DNA of 64,000 nt from Adineta ricciae (lineage: Eukaryota; Rotifera; Eurotatoria; Adinetida; Adinetidae). A program made the position numbers and the translations under genes. Below are positions 1 through 11,492 of this stretch, in pieces. The stretch covers positions 261,879 through 325,878 of the forward strand of contig CAJNOJ010000073.1 of NCBI GenBank assembly GCA_905250025.1. The letters are read 5' to 3'. Each line of letters opens with the position of its first letter. Position 1 is the stretch's first letter. The notes beneath the pieces are model-generated. The model was not told the origin of the DNA and searched no databases. It was given only the letters and a program-made list of their open reading frames with translations.

Positions 1-192
1 TATATGGATTTAAGTAAGGTACCTGTCATATGCGAGTATCATATCAGCACACCAAGAATTTCGTTAGACATTTCGAAATACTCTGTATTTGAAAACGAGC
101 AGGAAGTTTTGATCCTGCCGTATACACCTTTGAGAATCAAAAAACGACGCAAAGATGGCGACAGAACACGAATTACAATCGAAACTCTTTGA
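1..192 (+). CDS. ADP-ribosyltransferase (ART), 3' end only
   Basis: The frame is open from the window edge to the TGA at 190-192, so this is the last ~63 codons of a gene whose start lies outside. The tail has the pattern seen at the end of R-S-E class arginine-type mono-ADP-ribosyltransferases: an acidic E-x-E (in ENEQEVLILP) followed by a hydrophobic strand and a basic tail (KKRRK). The catalytic Arg and Ser-containing strands would lie upstream. It has no counterpart at the start of H2, which begins at 6121. The call rests on one motif plus the presence of two further ART-like genes in the window. Confidence 0.6.
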   Translation, partial: YMDLSKVPVICEYHISTPRISLDISKYSVFENEQEVLILPYTPLRIKKRRKDGDRTRITIETL

Positions 193-1376
193 TGTTTTCT
201 TTTTCTTTTAAAGAACTTTTCATATTTGGTTAACGTGTGTCCGCTTGTAATCTGTTTCCTTCGAATACAACGAACGTTATACAACTGCAGTCCTTTGTGC
301 TTTTATTGTTTCCCTGTACTATCATGCAGAAACATATTTTCGTTTATCTTTCATCCAGTACGAATTTCGAATCGAAAAGTGAACTATTTGAAGAAGAATC
401 CTGCAGTCGACAGCGCACTTCACTTTTTATATTATTGCTCTGTATATGTTGTGGGTAAACTAATACTAGATGTTGACATGTGGTTATACTCGTGAGTGTC
501 GTAAGAAAAGACGTGAAAAAGTCAATTTATTTGGGTCGTATTTAAATGATCAGTATTTTTACGAATGATCATTTTGATTTGTTGATCAATAGAATTTGAA
601 TTTTTTATCAGTTTATTATTTTATGTTAAAAATCTGTTATATATACTACTTATCTCAGCAATTTAAACAGGTTTTTACCAATCGTTGGTGCGCCGTAAAC
701 ATCACTGCCAATTCACGGAAATAGCCCCTAGAGTTTAGAAATTGCTTCCCAACAAATCAATAGAGGGCGGCTCTACATAAGGTTTCATAGATAGTATGGC
801 GGACATAAAATTATAAGACAATCTGAACCACATCCGCATAGATTAAAAAATTCTGTATTGTGTGTGTTCACGGCAATAAGAACTTTCGCAGAAAAAGAAA
901 TTTTGCTCGTGAAGGAAAAAAAGGATGTAATTCATTCTCTTTTCAATTCTGCCAAAATACTGGTTTTCCGCAAAAATGACAATAGAATATATGAACAGCG
1001 TTTCCTTGGTAAGTCATGCCTCACCAAAATATTATATACAATATGTGAACGAAGCATAAGTGTTCGTTCGTTTTCTCCCTGCTTGCTCAACCAGTATAGT
1101 TGTTAAAAAACCTTTCTATTGCATTGCATGTAGCTTTTTTTTCTGTTTTTTCTTGCGTGGCAAATATCATAATAGACGTGATTTTCAGTTTTGAATTCAC
1201 AAATACATGGGCGCGCTTCGCTTCAATAAATGCTTGTTGAACAATGTTCGCCACTTTTGACGATGATTAAATATTAACTAAAGAGTTTTTTCAGAGAATG
1301 AAAAGAAAGCGATGTCATAGAATTTTGGTAAAATAAATATTAGACATAATTGTGTAAGTAGAAAAAGAAATAAAAC
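193..1376. other. Intergenic, AT-rich
   Basis: No supported gene. Short open frames here are not shared with H2. Homology to H2 starts at about 1011 (matching 6244) and runs on into the FG-GAP gene, so 193-1010 is seen only in H1. Confidence 0.6.
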
Positions 1377-4012
1377 ATGCTGTGGAAATTTATTATTTTA
1401 TCGTTATCCGCAATTGCTGATTGTGTCAAAATCGGGAAAGCGGATAACTATATAATGATAGGGAACATCAATAGAACACTGGTAAATGTTACGATAGATC
1501 AATGCAAGTGCGAAATACTACAATTAAACGAGACGATTTGCGCTTTGAATTATTTCCTAACAAATCAAAGTTGTCAAGTATTGTGTTCTTATACAAATGT
1601 AATACAAGTGCAATATCAGCCATATTCTACATTACTATTTTTTAATCGATCAGTAATATCGATTACTGCTAATCAAGTAAATGGTAAGCACATACATAAG
1701 TAGATCGCATTAATCTTCACGTACAAGGCAATGTTCTCGTTAATTATATGATCGACATGAGATAGAATAGGGGGGAGAAACCAACTCACATAATGTAACT
1801 ATATGGAAAGATATTTGAATTTTGACCACTCGCTGAAGAATAGGAAAGTGGGAATTCATGACTGTTACAGGCATGTACGTATACATGCCTTCACATCCTT
1901 CTCTTCATCTGTTTCTGTTATCATCATGATACATGTTTTTTCATATCGTTTCCAATAGACAGATTGAGTTTCGTCTCTCGATTGAAGACAACGCTAATAA
2001 TGACTGATACTTATTACTATGCTATTCTCTGAATTATATTTTACAGTTCAGACACTGTTGACCATATCATCAACATCCTCATCATCAACTACAACATCGT
2101 CTGCATCATCATCAACAACAGCAACAACTTCTTCTTCATCCTCAACAACCACAACAACAAGAACCACCTCATCATCAACAACAGCAAACACCTCATCATC
2201 AACAACAACAACCACCTCATCATCATCAACAACAACAACAATCTCATCATCAACATCAACAACAGCAAACACCTCATCATCAACAACAACAACCACCTCA
2301 TCATCATCATCAACAACAGCAAACACCTCATCATCATCAACAACAACAGCAACCACCTCATCATCAACTACCTCCTCGTCGTCGACTAAAACATCAACTT
2401 CTTCATCATCGTCGTCAACCACAACATCAACTGCATCTTCGTCATCATCAACTTCTTCTTCATTATCAACTACAACATCGTCTGCATCATCGTCGTCCAC
2501 ATCATCATCAACAACAGCAACAACTTCTTCGTCATCCTCAACAACAACAAGGACCACTTCATCAACAACAACCACCTCATCATCATCATCAACAACAGCA
2601 ACCACCATATCATCAACTACCTCCTCGTCATCGACTAAAACATCAACTTCTTCATCATCGTCCACAACATCATCATCGTCGTCAACCACAACATCAACTA
2701 CATCTTCGTCATCATCAACTTCTTCTTCATCATCAACTACAACATCCTCGTCCTCATCATCGTCTACGACAACAGACGGTAAGATCTATGCTAGCAATAT
2801 TCCTTCCATTCTTGTTGTCAAGCATCTCATTCAAATTTGATCTACAGTTCATGTATTTCGCACATAATTAACCAGGCGAGAACTCCATTAACAAAAACAG
2901 AGAGAATTTGTTCATAGGGATAATTGAGATAAAAAGATTACGATTGTATCATCAGACGTGGAAAAACTTTATTTTCTCTAGTCTGTACCAACCAGTTGTT
3001 CTATTACTGGATCAATTACACAGTAGGTAGCGCTCCGAAATCAGTCGTTATAGTAGACGTGACCAACGATAATCGTTCCGATATCATCGTCGCAAACACT
3101 GGCTCGAACACTATTACTGTGCTTTTCAATGTGGGCAATGGTACATTCGTTTCTCAAACTAGTTTTGAAGTCACGTCTCTAGCAGCAATAGCTGTCGGCG
3201 ACGTGAACAATGATAGCCGACCAGATATCGTTGCCACAAATTCTGATAAAGACGTCAAAATTTTCATGAATCTCGGGAACGGCACATTTGTGTACTCAAA
3301 AGGATATACTGCTGACTATGGCCCGCTCTCCCTCGTAGTTTCTGACGTGAATGGTGATCTCATCCCTGATATTGTTGTAGCGAATGAATGGGCGGCCAGT
3401 ATCAGCGTTCTTCTTAATGACGGTAGCGGTTTGTTTCCTACCACGACAAGGTATTCAGTTAGTGCTCAGCCAGCTTCAGTTGCGATTGGCGACATGGATA
3501 ACGATAAAATGTCTGATATTATTGTTGCAAACTTTGGATCGAGTAGCATTAGTATACTTCGCAACGTTGGCAACGGAACATTTGCTGCTCAAATATCTCA
3601 GTCAGTTAATAATAAACCATACTCAATTGTAGTTGTCGATATTAACAATGACAGCACCTCTGACATAATCATCGCAAATTACGATGCAAACAGTATTACT
3701 GTGCTTCTCAATTTGGGCGCGGGTGCATTTTCTCAGCAGCTAACTTATCCGGTTGGGACCCATCCATCGGCAATTGCAGTTAGCGATGTAGACAAAGATA
3801 ACCAGCTTGATATTATCGTTGCAAATCAAGATTCAAAGACTATTAGCATTCTGCAAAATATGGGCAATGGCGTGTTTCACAGTCAAATAACATATTCAGT
3901 TGACTCTCAGCCGTCTTCAATTGCAGTTAGCGACATTAACAACGACGGAAAAATCGATATTGTTGTTGCAAATTCTGGTTCGAATAATGTCGGTGTTCTA
4001 CTACACTGCTAA
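1377..4012 (+). CDS. Secreted FG-GAP/VCBS seven-repeat propeller protein with Ser/Thr linker (H1 allele)
   Basis: Three exons fit GT-AG rules and phase: 1377-1683, 2047-2778 and 2982-4012, giving 689 aa. Exon 1 encodes a signal peptide (about residues 1-16) and a short cysteine-containing domain (CKCEILQLNETIC) that resembles degenerate Apple/PAN-like domains. Exon 2 is a ~244-residue Ser/Thr tract written in TCA/ACA/AAC triplets, probably an O-glycosylated stalk. Exon 3 has seven FG-GAP/VCBS units of about 45 aa, each with a D-x-N-x-D type calcium loop, a DI(I/V)VAN strand and NxGNGTF. Seven units suit one seven-bladed integrin-like propeller. There is no transmembrane segment, so it is likely extracellular. 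An AATAAA-like signal follows near 4054. The ligand is unknown. Confidence 0.8.
2047..2778 (+). repeat. Trinucleotide-rich Ser/Thr coding tract (long allele)
   Basis: Nearly pure TCA/TCG/ACA/ACT codons fill all 732 nt of exon 2. The allele at 7291-7815 is 525 nt, 207 nt (69 codons) shorter, with the frame kept. The long antisense frame here is a by-product of the repeat. Confidence 0.85.
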
Positions 4013-4299
4013 ACTCTGAAAACTCTACCTTCATTGCATTGTACTCATCAATATAATAAATTTCTCGATTCTAATAAAATACAATCATCCTATTACATAC
4101 GTATATTGCCAGAACAAACTGAGTTAGAGTTAGATTTCCGTATAGATTATCTCTGTGTTTTGTCGAATGGTGTGATATTGAAATATATATTTCGAAATGT
4201 ACATCAAGTAATCACTTAGATTTATTCAGAATGATGACAAGAAGGAAAATGAATGTAGTCTGTGAAAAGAGAAGTTTGATCAATGAATACATTTCATCT

Positions 4300-4500
4300 T
4301 TATATCATGATACATAGCTTCCGCTTGCTTTCGAATTCATTTGCTCGATGTTCAAAACCGCTAACCAGCACGTCTTTCAATTCGTGATCTTGACAGTATT
4401 TGACCAAATCTTGGCAAGCTACCGATACATTGATGCGTTGAACTTTCGCTTCATTGCGCAACTCAGCAACAATTCTTTCTAAACGTTCCACACCCGCCAT
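4300..4500 (-). CDS. Heterotrimeric G-protein gamma subunit (H1 allele)
   Basis: A 66-aa protein of the usual G-gamma size. The N-terminal helix (ERLERIVAELRNEAKVQRI) and the region VSxACxDLxxYCxxHxxxDVL match the G-gamma (GGL) domain. It ends in a CaaX box (CIMI), so prenylation and membrane attachment with G-beta are expected. An apparent 5'-UTR intron lies just upstream on the minus strand, with its acceptor just before AGAGAAGT-ATG and its donor near 4559. It sits beside a 7TM receptor, a tempting but unproven functional link. The H2 allele differs at 8 of 66 residues, high for this family. Confidence 0.88.
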   Translation of the reverse strand: MAGVERLERIVAELRNEAKVQRINVSVACQDLVKYCQDHELKDVLVSGFEHRANEFESKRKLCIMI

Positions 4501-5139
4501 ACTTCTCTCTACAATAAAATTCTTTTTATTGAAAAAAAAACATGCAACGCTACTTTACCTCTTTTGTTGAAATACAACAAATGCCTTGAAACGATTAAAT
4601 GAATATAAAATATAAAATAATTGCTACTGATTGTACTACGTGTTATACATCAAGCTATGATTATGAGAATGTCAATAAACAGAAAAATTGAAGTAAGGAA
4701 ACTATCACGTACTGATAATTTCTCTTCCTCGTGTAACGATATTCACAACACGTTGAAATTCTACCTCTTTGAATAATTCCTCATTAAACATAATGCGTCG
4801 TTTTCTGACGAACAAAAAGAAGTTTTTGCTTTTCTTAATCTAGTAATATTATATGAGTACAGATGAATAGTTAATCCTCTTCTATCATATCAAAAAGCAT
4901 ATGTTTAATGCACCGGATAAAAATGAGACTCATCTCTTCTCTCGAGACAGGCTTTTTATATGCGAATGATGAATAACAACATCCACTACATACGCTAATT
5001 ACAAAGGTCAAATCTTTATTAATACAAAAAAATGTTAGATTCTTTTCTCTCAGAAATATCATATGAGCAAGATAGCTCAAATTTACCGTCACATCAACAA
5101 CTTGCATAGAGAAAGAAAACAAATTATCTACGCTGCTTG
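4501..5139. other. Divergent intergenic region, G-gamma / receptor A
   Basis: This holds the 5'-UTR intron of the G-gamma gene and the presumed promoters of two genes pointing away from each other. A short minus-strand frame near 4720-4800 is present in both haplotypes but changes many residues. I do not call it a gene. Confidence 0.5.
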
Positions 5140-6119
5140 ATGAAGGATATTGTAGAGCAACGAGTTACAGACATACCAGTCGATACTATGCCATCAGACG
5201 ATATCACAATCCAATATTTGAAGATTATGGCAGCAACAATTCTGTTGACTTCATCAATCATCAACTCGATTTTAGGAATCGTTGGTCTAACATTCAATAT
5301 CTTTGTTTTTACTCGGCCATCTCTACGCTGTCAGCCGTGTTCATTCTATTTTTTATCTTCAACATTCTTCAATTTCTTTGTTATACTAATCATCATTCCA
5401 ACACGTATTCTTTCGAATATTTACGATATTGATCCAACTAATTACAACGACAAATACTGTAAGATCGAAAGATATCTGTTTTATTCTACTCGTACGATAC
5501 CTTGTTGGCTGATTGCCTTAGCAACAATCGATCGTTATCTACATAGTTCGTTGAATTCATCATTCCGTGAAATGAGTTCGTTGAAAATAGCAAAATTAGC
5601 AACTGGATGCACGAGCTTGTTTATTTTCATTGTTTATAGCCACATGATCGTTTACTACGGAATTCATGATAGAATAGACCGATTTGGTCAAATTTCATCT
5701 CAGTGTAGTGGTTCGCCAGGCATTTACAGCACATTTCTGAGTATCTGGCAGATGTTATTCTACTCAGTTATTCCATCATCTACCATGCTTGTTTTCGGCT
5801 CTCTGACAATAAAAAATGTTCGCGAACGATGCCAAACTATTCCGAGAGCTACGGAAAAGAATCGATACAGCAGACGAACAGATTTTCAACTGCTACGCAT
5901 GTTAACAGTTCAAGTATTAGTGATCATTGTATGTACTTTACCAGTATCGATATATCGAGCATATATGGCAATAACGATAAATGACATGAAAAATGAACTA
6001 CGACTTGCGCAAGAAGAATTAGCTTCTCAAATTGTACTTTCGCTAACCTATTTTGCACATTCAACAAGTTTTTATATGTATACACTTTCCGGTACGATAT
6101 TTCGTAAGACGTTGATGAA
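5140..6119 (+). CDS. Rhodopsin-like 7TM receptor A, H1 allele, cut by the N
   Basis: A seven-helix receptor with an intact IDRY motif at the end of TM3 (LATIDRYLH), conserved cysteines and Ser/Asn-rich loops. The start is the ATG at 5140, preceded in frame by a TTG. The frame runs into the single N at 6120. The bases after it are unrelated, so any reading through the N is an artefact. The missing C-terminus (KLFER, stop) is at 45106-45121, giving 331 aa as in H2. The ligand cannot be told. The short C-tail and lack of a clear NPxxY suggest a lineage-specific subfamily. Confidence 0.85.
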
Positions 6120-6120
6120 N
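6120..6120. other. Assembly gap (single N), false join
   Basis: One undetermined base. Left of it is receptor A of H1. Right of it is non-coding sequence that turns within 125 bases into the region upstream of the FG-GAP gene. A one-base gap here looks like a scaffolding placeholder. Confidence 0.9.
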
Positions 6121-6616
6121 TGTACTGTCTATGTTAATAAAAACATGCGCACCATCCGAGCAGAGCAGAAAACAAAAACACATGTGCTATTCTATAAATA
6201 TGCACGAACTGATTGATACTAAACCCCTGTCTTTTTTTTATCCTTGGTAAGCCATGTCTAACCAAAACATTATATACAATATATGTGAACGAAGCATGAG
6301 CGTTCGTTCGTTTTTTCCCTGCTTGCTCAACCGGTATAGTTGTTAAAAATCCTTTCTATTGCATTGCATGTAGCTTTTTTTTCTGTTTTTTCTTGCGTAG
6401 CGAATATCATAATGGACGTGATTTTCAGTTTTGAATTCACAAATACATGTGTGCGCTTCGCTTTAATAAACGCTTGTTGAACAATGTTCGCCACTTTTGA
6501 CGATAATTAAATATTAAGTAAAGAGCTTTTTCAGAGAATGAAAAGAAAGCGACGTCATAGAATTTTGGTAAAATAAATATTAAACATAACTGTGTAAGCA
6601 GAAAAAGAAGTAAAAC
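6121..6616. other. Start of H2; upstream region of FG-GAP gene
   Basis: Bases 6121-6243 have no match to H1 before 1011. From 6244 onward the sequence follows H1. No gene is seen. Confidence 0.6.
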
Positions 6617-9050
6617 ATGCTGTGGGCAATTATTATTTTATCGTTATCCGCAATTGCTGATTGCGTGAAGCTCGGGAAAGCGGATAACTATATAATGATA
6701 GGGAATATCAATAGAACACTGGTAAATGTTACGATAGATCAATGCAAGTGCGAAATGCTACAATTAAACGAGACGATTTGCGCTTTGAATTATTTCCTAA
6801 CAAATCAAAGTTGTCAAATATTGTGTTCTTATACAAATGCAATACAAGTGCAATACCAGTCATATTCTACATTATTATTTTTTAATCGATCATTAATATC
6901 GATTACTGCTAATCAAGTAAATGGTAAGCACATATATAAGTAGACCATATACTGATCTTCACACACAACACAATGCTTTCGTTAATTGTATGATCGACAT
7001 GAGATAGAATAGAGGGAAGAAACCAACTCACATAATGTAACTATATGGAAAGATATTTGAACTTTAACCACTCGCTGAAGAATAGGAAAGTGGGAATTCA
7101 TGACTGTTACAGGCATGTACACGTATACATGCCTTCACACCCTTCTCTTCATTTGTTTCTGTTATCATCATGATACATGTTTTTTCATATCGTTTCGAAT
7201 AAACAGATTGAGTTTCGTCTCTCGAGTGAAGACACCGCTAATCATGACTGATAGTTTTTATTTTGCTATTCTCTGAATTATATTTTACAGTTCAGACACT
7301 GTTGACCATATCATCAACATCCTCATCGTCAACTACATCGTCATCAACAACAACATCGTCTGCGTCGTCGTCGTCCACATCATCAACAACAACAAGAACA
7401 ACAAGAACAACATCATCATCATCAACAACAACAACCACCTCGTCATCAACATCAACAGCAACAACAACAACAACAACCACCTCATCATCAACAACAACAT
7501 CGTCTGCATCATCGTCGTCCACATCATCAACAACAACATCGTCTGCGTCATCGTCGTCCACATCATCAACAACAACATCGTCTGCGTCATCGTCGTCCAC
7601 ATCGTCAACAACAACAACAACAAGAACCACCTCGTCATCAACATCAACAGCAACAACAACAACAAGAACTACCTCATCATCAACTACCTCCTCGTCATCG
7701 ACTAAAACATCAACCTCTTCATCATCTTCCACGACATCATCATCATCATCATCAACTTCTTCTTCGTCATCAACTACAACATCCTCGTCTTCGTCATCGT
7801 CTACAACAACAGACGGTAAGATCTAAGCTAGCAATATTGCTTCCATTCTTGTTGTCAAGCATCTCATTCAAATTTGATCTACAGTTCGTGTATTTCGCAC
7901 ATAATTAACCAGGCGAGAACTCCATTAACAAAAAACAGAGAGAATTTGTTCATAGCGATAATTGAGATTAAAAGATTACGATTGTATCATCGGACATGAA
8001 AAAACTTTATTTTCTCTAGTCTGTACCAATCAGTTGTTCTATTACTGGATCAATTACACAGTAGGTACTGCTCCGAAATCAGTCGTCATAGCCGACGTGA
8101 CCAAAGATAATCGTTCCGATATCATTGTCGCAAATACTGTCTCGAACAATATTAGTGTGCTTTTCAATGTGGTCAATGGCACATTCATTTCTCAAACTAG
8201 CTTTGGAGTCACTCATGTAGCAGCAATAGCTGTCGGCGACGTGAACAATGATAGCCGACCAGATATCGTTGCCACAAATACTGATAAGGACGTCAAAATT
8301 TTCATGAATCTCGGGAACGGCACATTTGTGTACTCAAAAGGATATACTGTTGGCTATGGCCCGCTCTCTCTCGTGGTTTCTGACGTGAATGGTGATCTCA
8401 TCCCTGATATTGTTGTAACGAATCAATGGGGAGCCAGTATCAATGTTCTTCTTAATGACGGTAGCGGCGCGTTCCCTGTCGTGACAATGTACCCAGTTAA
8501 TGCTCAACCAGCTTCAGTTGCAATTGGCGACATCGATAACGATAAAAGGCCTGATATTATTGTTGCAAATTCTGGATCGAGTAGTATTAGTATACTTCGC
8601 AACGTCGGCAACGGAACATTTGCTGCTCAAATATCTCAGTCAGTTAGTAATAATCCATACTCAATTGTGGTTGTCGATATTAACAATGACAGCACCTCTG
8701 ACATAATCATCGCAAATTACGATGCGAACAGTATTACTGTGCTTCTCAATGCGGGTGCGGGTGCATTTTCTCAGCAGCTAACTTATTCGGTTGGGACCCA
8801 TCCATCGGCAATTGCAGTTAGCGACGTGGACAAAGATAACCAGCTTGATATTATCGTTGCAAATCAAGATACAAATACTATTGGCATTCTGCAAAATATG
8901 GGCAACGGCACTTTTCACAGTCAAATAACATATTCAGTTGACTCTCAGCCGTCTTCAATTGCAGTTAGCGACATTAACAACGACGGAAAAGTGGATATTG
9001 TCGTTGCAAATTCTGGTTCGAATAATGTTGGCGTTCTATTACACTGCTAA
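6617..9050 (+). CDS. Secreted FG-GAP/VCBS seven-repeat propeller protein (H2 allele)
   Basis: Exons 6617-6923, 7291-7815 and 8020-9050 give 620 aa with the same layout as the gene at 1377: signal peptide and Cys-containing domain, Ser/Thr stalk, seven FG-GAP units. The first and last exons have exactly the H1 lengths (307 and 1031 nt). Only the stalk is shorter, by 69 codons, and its repeat order differs. Most substitutions in the propeller are conservative or silent, as for two working alleles. Confidence 0.8.
7491..7607 (+). repeat. 39-bp minisatellite, three copies, in the Ser/Thr exon
   Basis: Three direct copies of a 39-bp unit encode TTTSSASSSSTSS three times (7491-7529, 7530-7568, 7569-7607). 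The copies differ by only one or two bases, so the amplification looks recent. H1 has no such three-fold array. Confidence 0.85.
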
Positions 9051-9341
9051 ACTCTGAAGACTCTGCCTTCTCTGCATTGTACTCATCAATATAATAAATT
9101 TCTCGATTCTAATAAAATAAAATCATCCTGTCACATACGTATATTGCCGCCGGAAAAAAACTGAGTTAGAGTTAGATTTCCGTATAGATTATCTCTGTGC
9201 TTTGTCGAATGGTGTGATATTGAAATATATATTTCGAAATGTACATCAAGTTATCACTTAGATTTATTCAGAACGATGACAAGAAGGAAAATGAATGTAG
9301 TCTGTGGGAAGAGAAGTTTTATCAATTAATACATTTCATCT

Positions 9342-9542
9342 TTATATCATGATACACAGCTTCCGCTTGCTTTCGAATAGATTTGCTCGATGTTCAAAAC
9401 CGACAACCAGCACGTCTTCCAATTCGTGATCTTGACAGTATTTGACCAAATCTTTGCAAGCTACCGATACTTTGATACGTTGAATTTTCGCTTCATTGCG
9501 CAACTCAGCAACAATTTTTTCTAAACGTTCCACATCCGCCAT
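9342..9542 (-). CDS. Heterotrimeric G-protein gamma subunit (H2 allele)
   Basis: 66 aa, GGL domain and CIMI prenylation box as in the H1 copy. The eight replacements (for example G3D, S47V, E55L) fall outside the CaaX box and mostly outside the N-terminal coiled helix. A 5'-UTR intron is recognisable: on the minus strand GTAAGC follows an exon ending CACAAGAG, and a TTGTAG acceptor lies just before AGAGAAGT-ATG. Confidence 0.88.
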   Translation of the reverse strand: MADVERLEKIVAELRNEAKIQRIKVSVACKDLVKYCQDHELEDVLVVGFEHRANLFESKRKLCIMI

Positions 9543-10178
9543 ACTTCTCTCTACAATAAAATTCTTCTTTATTAAAAAAAAACATGAAACACTGCTTACC
9601 TCTTGTGTTGAAATATAATAAATGGCTTGAAACGATCAAATGAATACAAAATATAAAATAATTGTTACTGATTGTGCTACGTGTTACACATCAAGTCATG
9701 ATTATGAGAATGTCAATAGACAGAAAAATTGAGATAAGGAAACTATCACGTACTGATAATTTCTCTTTCTCGTGCGACAATATTCACAGCACGTTGAAAT
9801 TCTACCTCTTTGAATGATTCCTCATCAAACATAACGCGCCGTTTTCTGACGAAGAAAAAGAAGACTTTGCTTTTCTTAATCTCGTAATATTATGTGAGTA
9901 CAGATGCATAGTTAATCCACTTCTATCATATCAAAAAGCATATATTTAATGCACCGGAAGAAATGAGACTCATCTTTTTTCTCGAGACAGGCTTTTTATA
10001 TGCGAATGATGAATAACAACATCCATTACATACGCTAATTACAAAGGTCAAATCTTTATTAACACAAAGAATGTTAGCTTTTTTTCTCTCAGAAATATCG
10101 TATGAGCAAGATAGCTCAAATTTACCCTCACATCAACAGCTTGCATAGAGAAAGAAAACAAATTATCCACGCTGCTTG
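9543..10178. other. Divergent intergenic region, G-gamma / receptor A (H2)
   Basis: Aligns with 4501-5139. It holds the G-gamma 5'-UTR intron and presumed promoters. No further gene is supported. Confidence 0.5.
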
Positions 10179-11174
10179 ATGAAGGATATTGTAAACCAAC
10201 GAGTTAGAGACATACCATTCGATCCTATGTCATCGGACGATATCACAATCCAATACTTGAAGACCATGGCAGCAACAATTCTGTTGACTTCATCAATCAT
10301 CAACTCTATTTTAGGAATCGTTGGTCTAACATTCAATATCTTTGTTTTCACTCGGCCAACTCTACGCTGTCAGCCGTGTTCATTCTATTTTTTATCTTCA
10401 ACATTCTTCAATTTCTTTGTTATACTAATCATCATTCCAACACGTATTCTTTCGAATATTTACGATATTAATCCAACTGATTACAACGACAATTACTGTA
10501 AAATCGAAAGATATCTATTTTATTCTACTCGTACGATACCTTGTTGGCTGATTGCCTTAGCAACAATCGATCGTTTTCTACACAGTTCGTCGAATTCATC
10601 GTTCCGTGAAATGAGCTCGTTGAAAATTGCAAAATTAGCAACTGGATGCACGAGTTTGTTTGTTTTCATTGTTTATAGCCACATGATCGTTTACTACGGA
10701 ATTCATGATAAAACAGACCGATTCGGTCAAATTTCATCGCAATGTAGTGGTGCGCCAGGCATTTACAGCACATTCCTGAGTATTTGGCAGATGATATTCT
10801 ACTCAGTTATTCCATCATCTACCATGCTTGTTTTTGGCTCTCTGACAATTAAAAACGTCCGCGGACGATGTCAAACTATTCCGAGAGCTGCAGAAAAGAA
10901 TCGATCCAACAGACGAACAGATTTTCAACTGCTACGTATGTTAACAGTTCAAGTATTAGTGATCATTGTATGTACTTTACCAGTATCGATATATCGAGCA
11001 TATATGGCAATAACGATAAATGACATGAAAAATGAACTACGACTTGCGCAAGAAGAATTAGCTTCTCAAATTGTACTTTCGCTAACCTATTTTGCTCATT
11101 CAACAAGCTTTTATATGTATACACTTTCCGGTACGATATTTCGTAAAGCGTTGATGAAACTTTTCGAACGTTAG
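10179..11174 (+). CDS. Rhodopsin-like 7TM receptor A, complete H2 allele
   Basis: 331 aa from the ATG at 10179. Seven hydrophobic segments lie at roughly residues 30-55, 65-90, 110-135, 150-175, 195-220, 250-275 and 290-315, counted by eye. The TM3 motif reads IDRF instead of the IDRY of the H1 allele, a change in the G-protein coupling motif that is usually tolerated. The C-terminus is short (RKALMKLFER). This copy shows what the H1 copy at 5140 lost to the N. Confidence 0.87.
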   Translation: MKDIVNQRVRDIPFDPMSSDDITIQYLKTMAATILLTSSIINSILGIVGLTFNIFVFTRPTLRCQPCSFYFLSSTFFNFFVILIIIPTRILSNIYDINPTDYNDNYCKIERYLFYSTRTIPCWLIALATIDRFLHSSSNSSFREMSSLKIAKLATGCTSLFVFIVYSHMIVYYGIHDKTDRFGQISSQCSGAPGIYSTFLSIWQMIFYSVIPSSTMLVFGSLTIKNVRGRCQTIPRAAEKNRSNRRTDFQLLRMLTVQVLVIIVCTLPVSIYRAYMAITINDMKNELRLAQEELASQIVLSLTYFAHSTSFYMYTLSGTIFRKALMKLFER

Positions 11175-11492
11175 TGGATTCTCGATCAAAAAAGACAATT
11201 AATGTAGCTGTTAGTTGTTGAACGATTCATTGTTTATTTATGTTATTCATTTCAGCGCGTAACAGAAAGATACTATGTACAGTTCGCAAACGAAGATCTC
11301 CAACCACGTCCATTGGCTTATCAACGTGGAAAAGCAAACAAATAATTTGATAAGTCAAATATTTATTTAAATTAAATGAAGAAAGATTTGTTTTATACAT
11401 ATAAAAAATGTTTTTTTTCCTTTCTATGACTATCTAATAATTACTCATACATGAAAATCAGAAATAGACGTTTCTACCTCTATCGTTCCACC
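11175..11492. other. Convergent 3' regions
   Basis: This lies between the stop of receptor A and the stop of the minus-strand acidic protein. It is AT-rich, with no gene. Confidence 0.6.

Larger units (their letters stand above)
1011..6119. repeat. Haplotype block H1, part 1 (pairs with 6244-11158)
   Basis: This block aligns collinearly with 6244-11158, including intergenic DNA. It carries the same three genes in the same order and strands. It ends at the N at 6120, inside receptor A. The continuation of this haplotype is at 45106, because 44930-45105 repeats 5944-6119 with one mismatch. The two blocks are best read as alleles. Confidence 0.85.

Noticed and set aside
2048..2689. Long antisense open frame rich in Val and Asp
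   Set aside because: It is the reverse reading of the Ser/Thr triplet repeat, which lacks stops in every frame. The same occurs at 7292-7732.
4720..4800. Short minus-strand frame starting MFNEELFKEVEFQR, with a counterpart near 9765-9845
   Set aside because: About five of 27 residues change, there is no clear splice partner, and a stop lies just upstream.
5140..6216. Receptor A with an alternative C-terminus running past 6120
   Set aside because: The extension crosses the N into unrelated non-coding DNA. The true end is at 45106-45121.
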